Shown: positions 7,270 to 7,802 of the stretch, in pieces | How positions within the stretch are numbered: position 1 is the stretch's first letter | Layout of the letters: every line of letters begins with the position of its first letter | Assembly (NCBI GenBank): GCA_015657395.1 | Contig: JADLKI010000003.1 | Location: forward strand, 43,090-50,891 | Direction: 5' to 3' | Origin: Spirochaetales bacterium | GTDB taxonomy: Bacteria > Spirochaetota > Spirochaetia > Treponematales > Rectinemataceae | DNA: 7,802 bases | Position numbers and translations under genes: made by a program | Notes under the pieces: model-generated | What the model saw: the letters and a program-made list of their open reading frames with translations, nothing else | Databases searched by the model: none | What the model was told of the DNA's origin: nothing

Positions 7270-7304
7270 CTACTTACTAATACCTACATAAGTAGTATTA
7301 CTAC
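7270..7304. promoter_or_regulatory. Overlapping palindromes upstream of the aminotransferase
   Basis: CTACTTA at 7270-7276 pairs with TAAGTAG at 7289-7295, and GTAGTATTACTAC at 7292-7304 is a palindrome with 6-bp arms around one base. They lie 37-71 bp before the first gene of the operon, where an operator could sit. They also lie in or beside the degraded 3' end of the IS630 remnant, so they may be part of an old terminal repeat. No strong -35/-10 pair is visible nearby. Confidence 0.3.
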
Positions 7305-7509
7305 AATATAATGGAGTTTATTGCTCAGGAAGATGCTTCGAATGAGGTCTGGAAGCTTCTCAATTTTCCTGAGAGCACTCAGCACAAATGAATAGAACTG
7401 ATCAGGACCGGTAATTACCTTTCTCCCCCCATGTTATGCTTCACATACCCCAGATATATTCATCAGGGTTCAGCTCAGGTGAATAACCATGGAGAAAAAA
7501 ATAGAACTA
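7284..7509 (-). pseudogene. IS630-family transposase remnant, C-terminal end
   Basis: Minus-strand reading from about 7509 gives LVLFFLHGYSPELNPDEYIWGYVKHN, the region around the catalytic glutamate of an IS630 transposase. The frame closes at TAA 7415-7417. From 7418 the -1 frame continues with VITGPDQFYSFVLSALRKIEKLPDLIRSIFLSN and a short tail to TAG at 7284-7286, the usual IS630 C-terminus. One frameshift therefore lies near the G run at about 7418-7430. The N-terminal four-fifths of the gene is absent: the remnant stops abruptly where IS5-like sequence begins. Over the shared 57 or so bases it is close to, but not identical with, the copy at 1-873, so it comes from a related element. Confidence 0.85.
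7450..7506 (+). repeat. Imperfect direct repeat of window bases 1-57
   Basis: Both segments encode, on the minus strand, the LFFL(P/H)GYSPELNPDE(H/Y)IW region of IS630 transposases. By eye most positions match, with scattered substitutions. They lie in the same orientation on either side of the polysaccharide cluster. Confidence 0.8.
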
Positions 7510-7510
7510 G

Positions 7511-7602
7511 AGTCTGTTCACACATAATAGGGTATCAATAATCATAGCGAAATAAAGGAAGCCACAAAACAAAACATCCAACTTATCATACCGGGTAAAG
7601 AT
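7511..7602 (-). pseudogene. Probable IS5-family transposase remnant, C-terminal end
   Basis: Minus-strand translation gives IFTRYDKLDVLFCGFLYFAMIIDTLLCVNRL, resembling the C-terminus of IS5-family transposases (RYDKLDxxFLGFxxFA). The frame ends at a TAG at 7508-7510, formed in a CTAG that also marks the junction with the IS630 remnant. AGTCTGTTCACAC at 7511-7523 looks like the outer terminal repeat. Only about 30 codons survive. Upstream the sequence runs into the IS256 end at about 7603, so the element was truncated there. The family call is from memory of the motif and is moderately sure. Confidence 0.55.
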
Positions 7603-7630
7603 GAGCATGTAAAAAAATCTGTGTAAACGG
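7603..7630 (+). repeat. IS256-type left terminal inverted repeat
   Basis: GAGCATG at 7603, an A-rich stretch, then TGTGTAAACGG at 7620-7630. The inner 11 bases are the exact inverted complement of 5096-5106 at the end of the other IS256 copy. It lies 24 bp before the transposase start codon, as expected for an element end. Confidence 0.65.
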
Positions 7631-7653
7631 CTATACTACGCGAAGAAGCGAGT

Positions 7654-7802
7654 ATGGCCATATCCAAGGAAGTCTTGGATGAACTCTTGAAGGACTACCA
7701 AGGACCCGACGACATTACCGGTCCCGATGGACTCCTGAAGCAGCTCACCAAAGTCCTGATTGAGCGCGCCATGGATGCTGAAATGACCACGCATCTGGGC
7801 TA
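7654..7802 (+). CDS. IS256-family transposase, N-terminal part, runs off window
   Basis: The ATG at 7654 opens a frame of 49 codons that is still open at the right edge. MAISKEVLDELLKDY, GPDGLLKQLTKVLIERAMDAEM and THLGY are the typical N-terminus of IS256-family transposases. No strong Shine-Dalgarno is visible; GAAGAAG at 7641-7647 is the nearest purine-rich stretch. The part in view has no stops or frameshifts, so this copy may be intact, unlike the remnant at 4420-5119. It points in the same direction as that remnant and away from the sugar genes. Confidence 0.88.
   Translation, partial: MAISKEVLDELLKDYQGPDDITGPDGLLKQLTKVLIERAMDAEMTTHLG

Noticed and set aside
1..7802. CRISPR array, tRNA, rRNA or phage defence system
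   Set aside because: No regularly spaced repeats, no cloverleaf-like segment, and no nuclease, helicase or toxin motifs were seen; every substantial open frame is accounted for by sugar genes or transposases.

Overview
The window is a surface-polysaccharide (O-antigen or capsule type) biosynthesis segment embedded in insertion-sequence debris. All the sugar genes lie on the minus strand and read right to left: a DegT-type sugar aminotransferase (6136-7233), a GNAT acetyltransferase fused to an FdtA-like sugar 3,4-ketoisomerase (5167-6099), a GT11-type fucosyltransferase (3467-4390), a GT4-like glycosyltransferase (2304-3428) and a Wzy-like repeat-unit polymerase broken into two reading frames (943-2294).

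The first two genes together supply ketoisomerase, aminotransferase and acyltransferase activities. These are the three steps that turn dTDP-4-keto-6-deoxyglucose into a dTDP-3-acylamino-3,6-dideoxyhexose (Fuc3NAc or Qui3NAc type). The two glycosyltransferases would add sugars to the repeat unit and Wzy would polymerise it. RmlA/RmlB, a GDP-fucose pathway, a Wzx flippase and an initiating transferase are not in the window and must lie outside it, or be missing.

Mobile DNA surrounds and splits the cluster. On the left (1-873, minus) is an IS630-family transposase with one in-frame stop, running off the window edge. Between the fusion gene and the fucosyltransferase is a decayed 3' part of an IS256-family transposase (about 4420-5119, plus). 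On the right is a layered scar: an IS630 C-terminal remnant (7284-7509, minus), the 3' end of what looks like an IS5-family element (7511-7602, minus), then the start of an IS256-family element (7603-7802, plus) that runs off the edge. The IS630 pieces bracket the whole cluster as direct repeats, and the two IS256 pieces bracket the amino-sugar module as direct repeats.

The host cannot be named with confidence. The wzy, glycosyltransferase and fucosyltransferase genes are visibly AT-rich, the amino-sugar genes less so, and the IS pieces are the least AT-rich. This fits a horizontally assembled locus in a bacterium of moderate GC content. Stops used by the sugar genes are TAA, TAG and TGA, so the standard bacterial code applies. 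The best candidate for something under-described is the GNAT/ketoisomerase fusion; it is a variant of known dTDP-amino-sugar pathways rather than a wholly new system.
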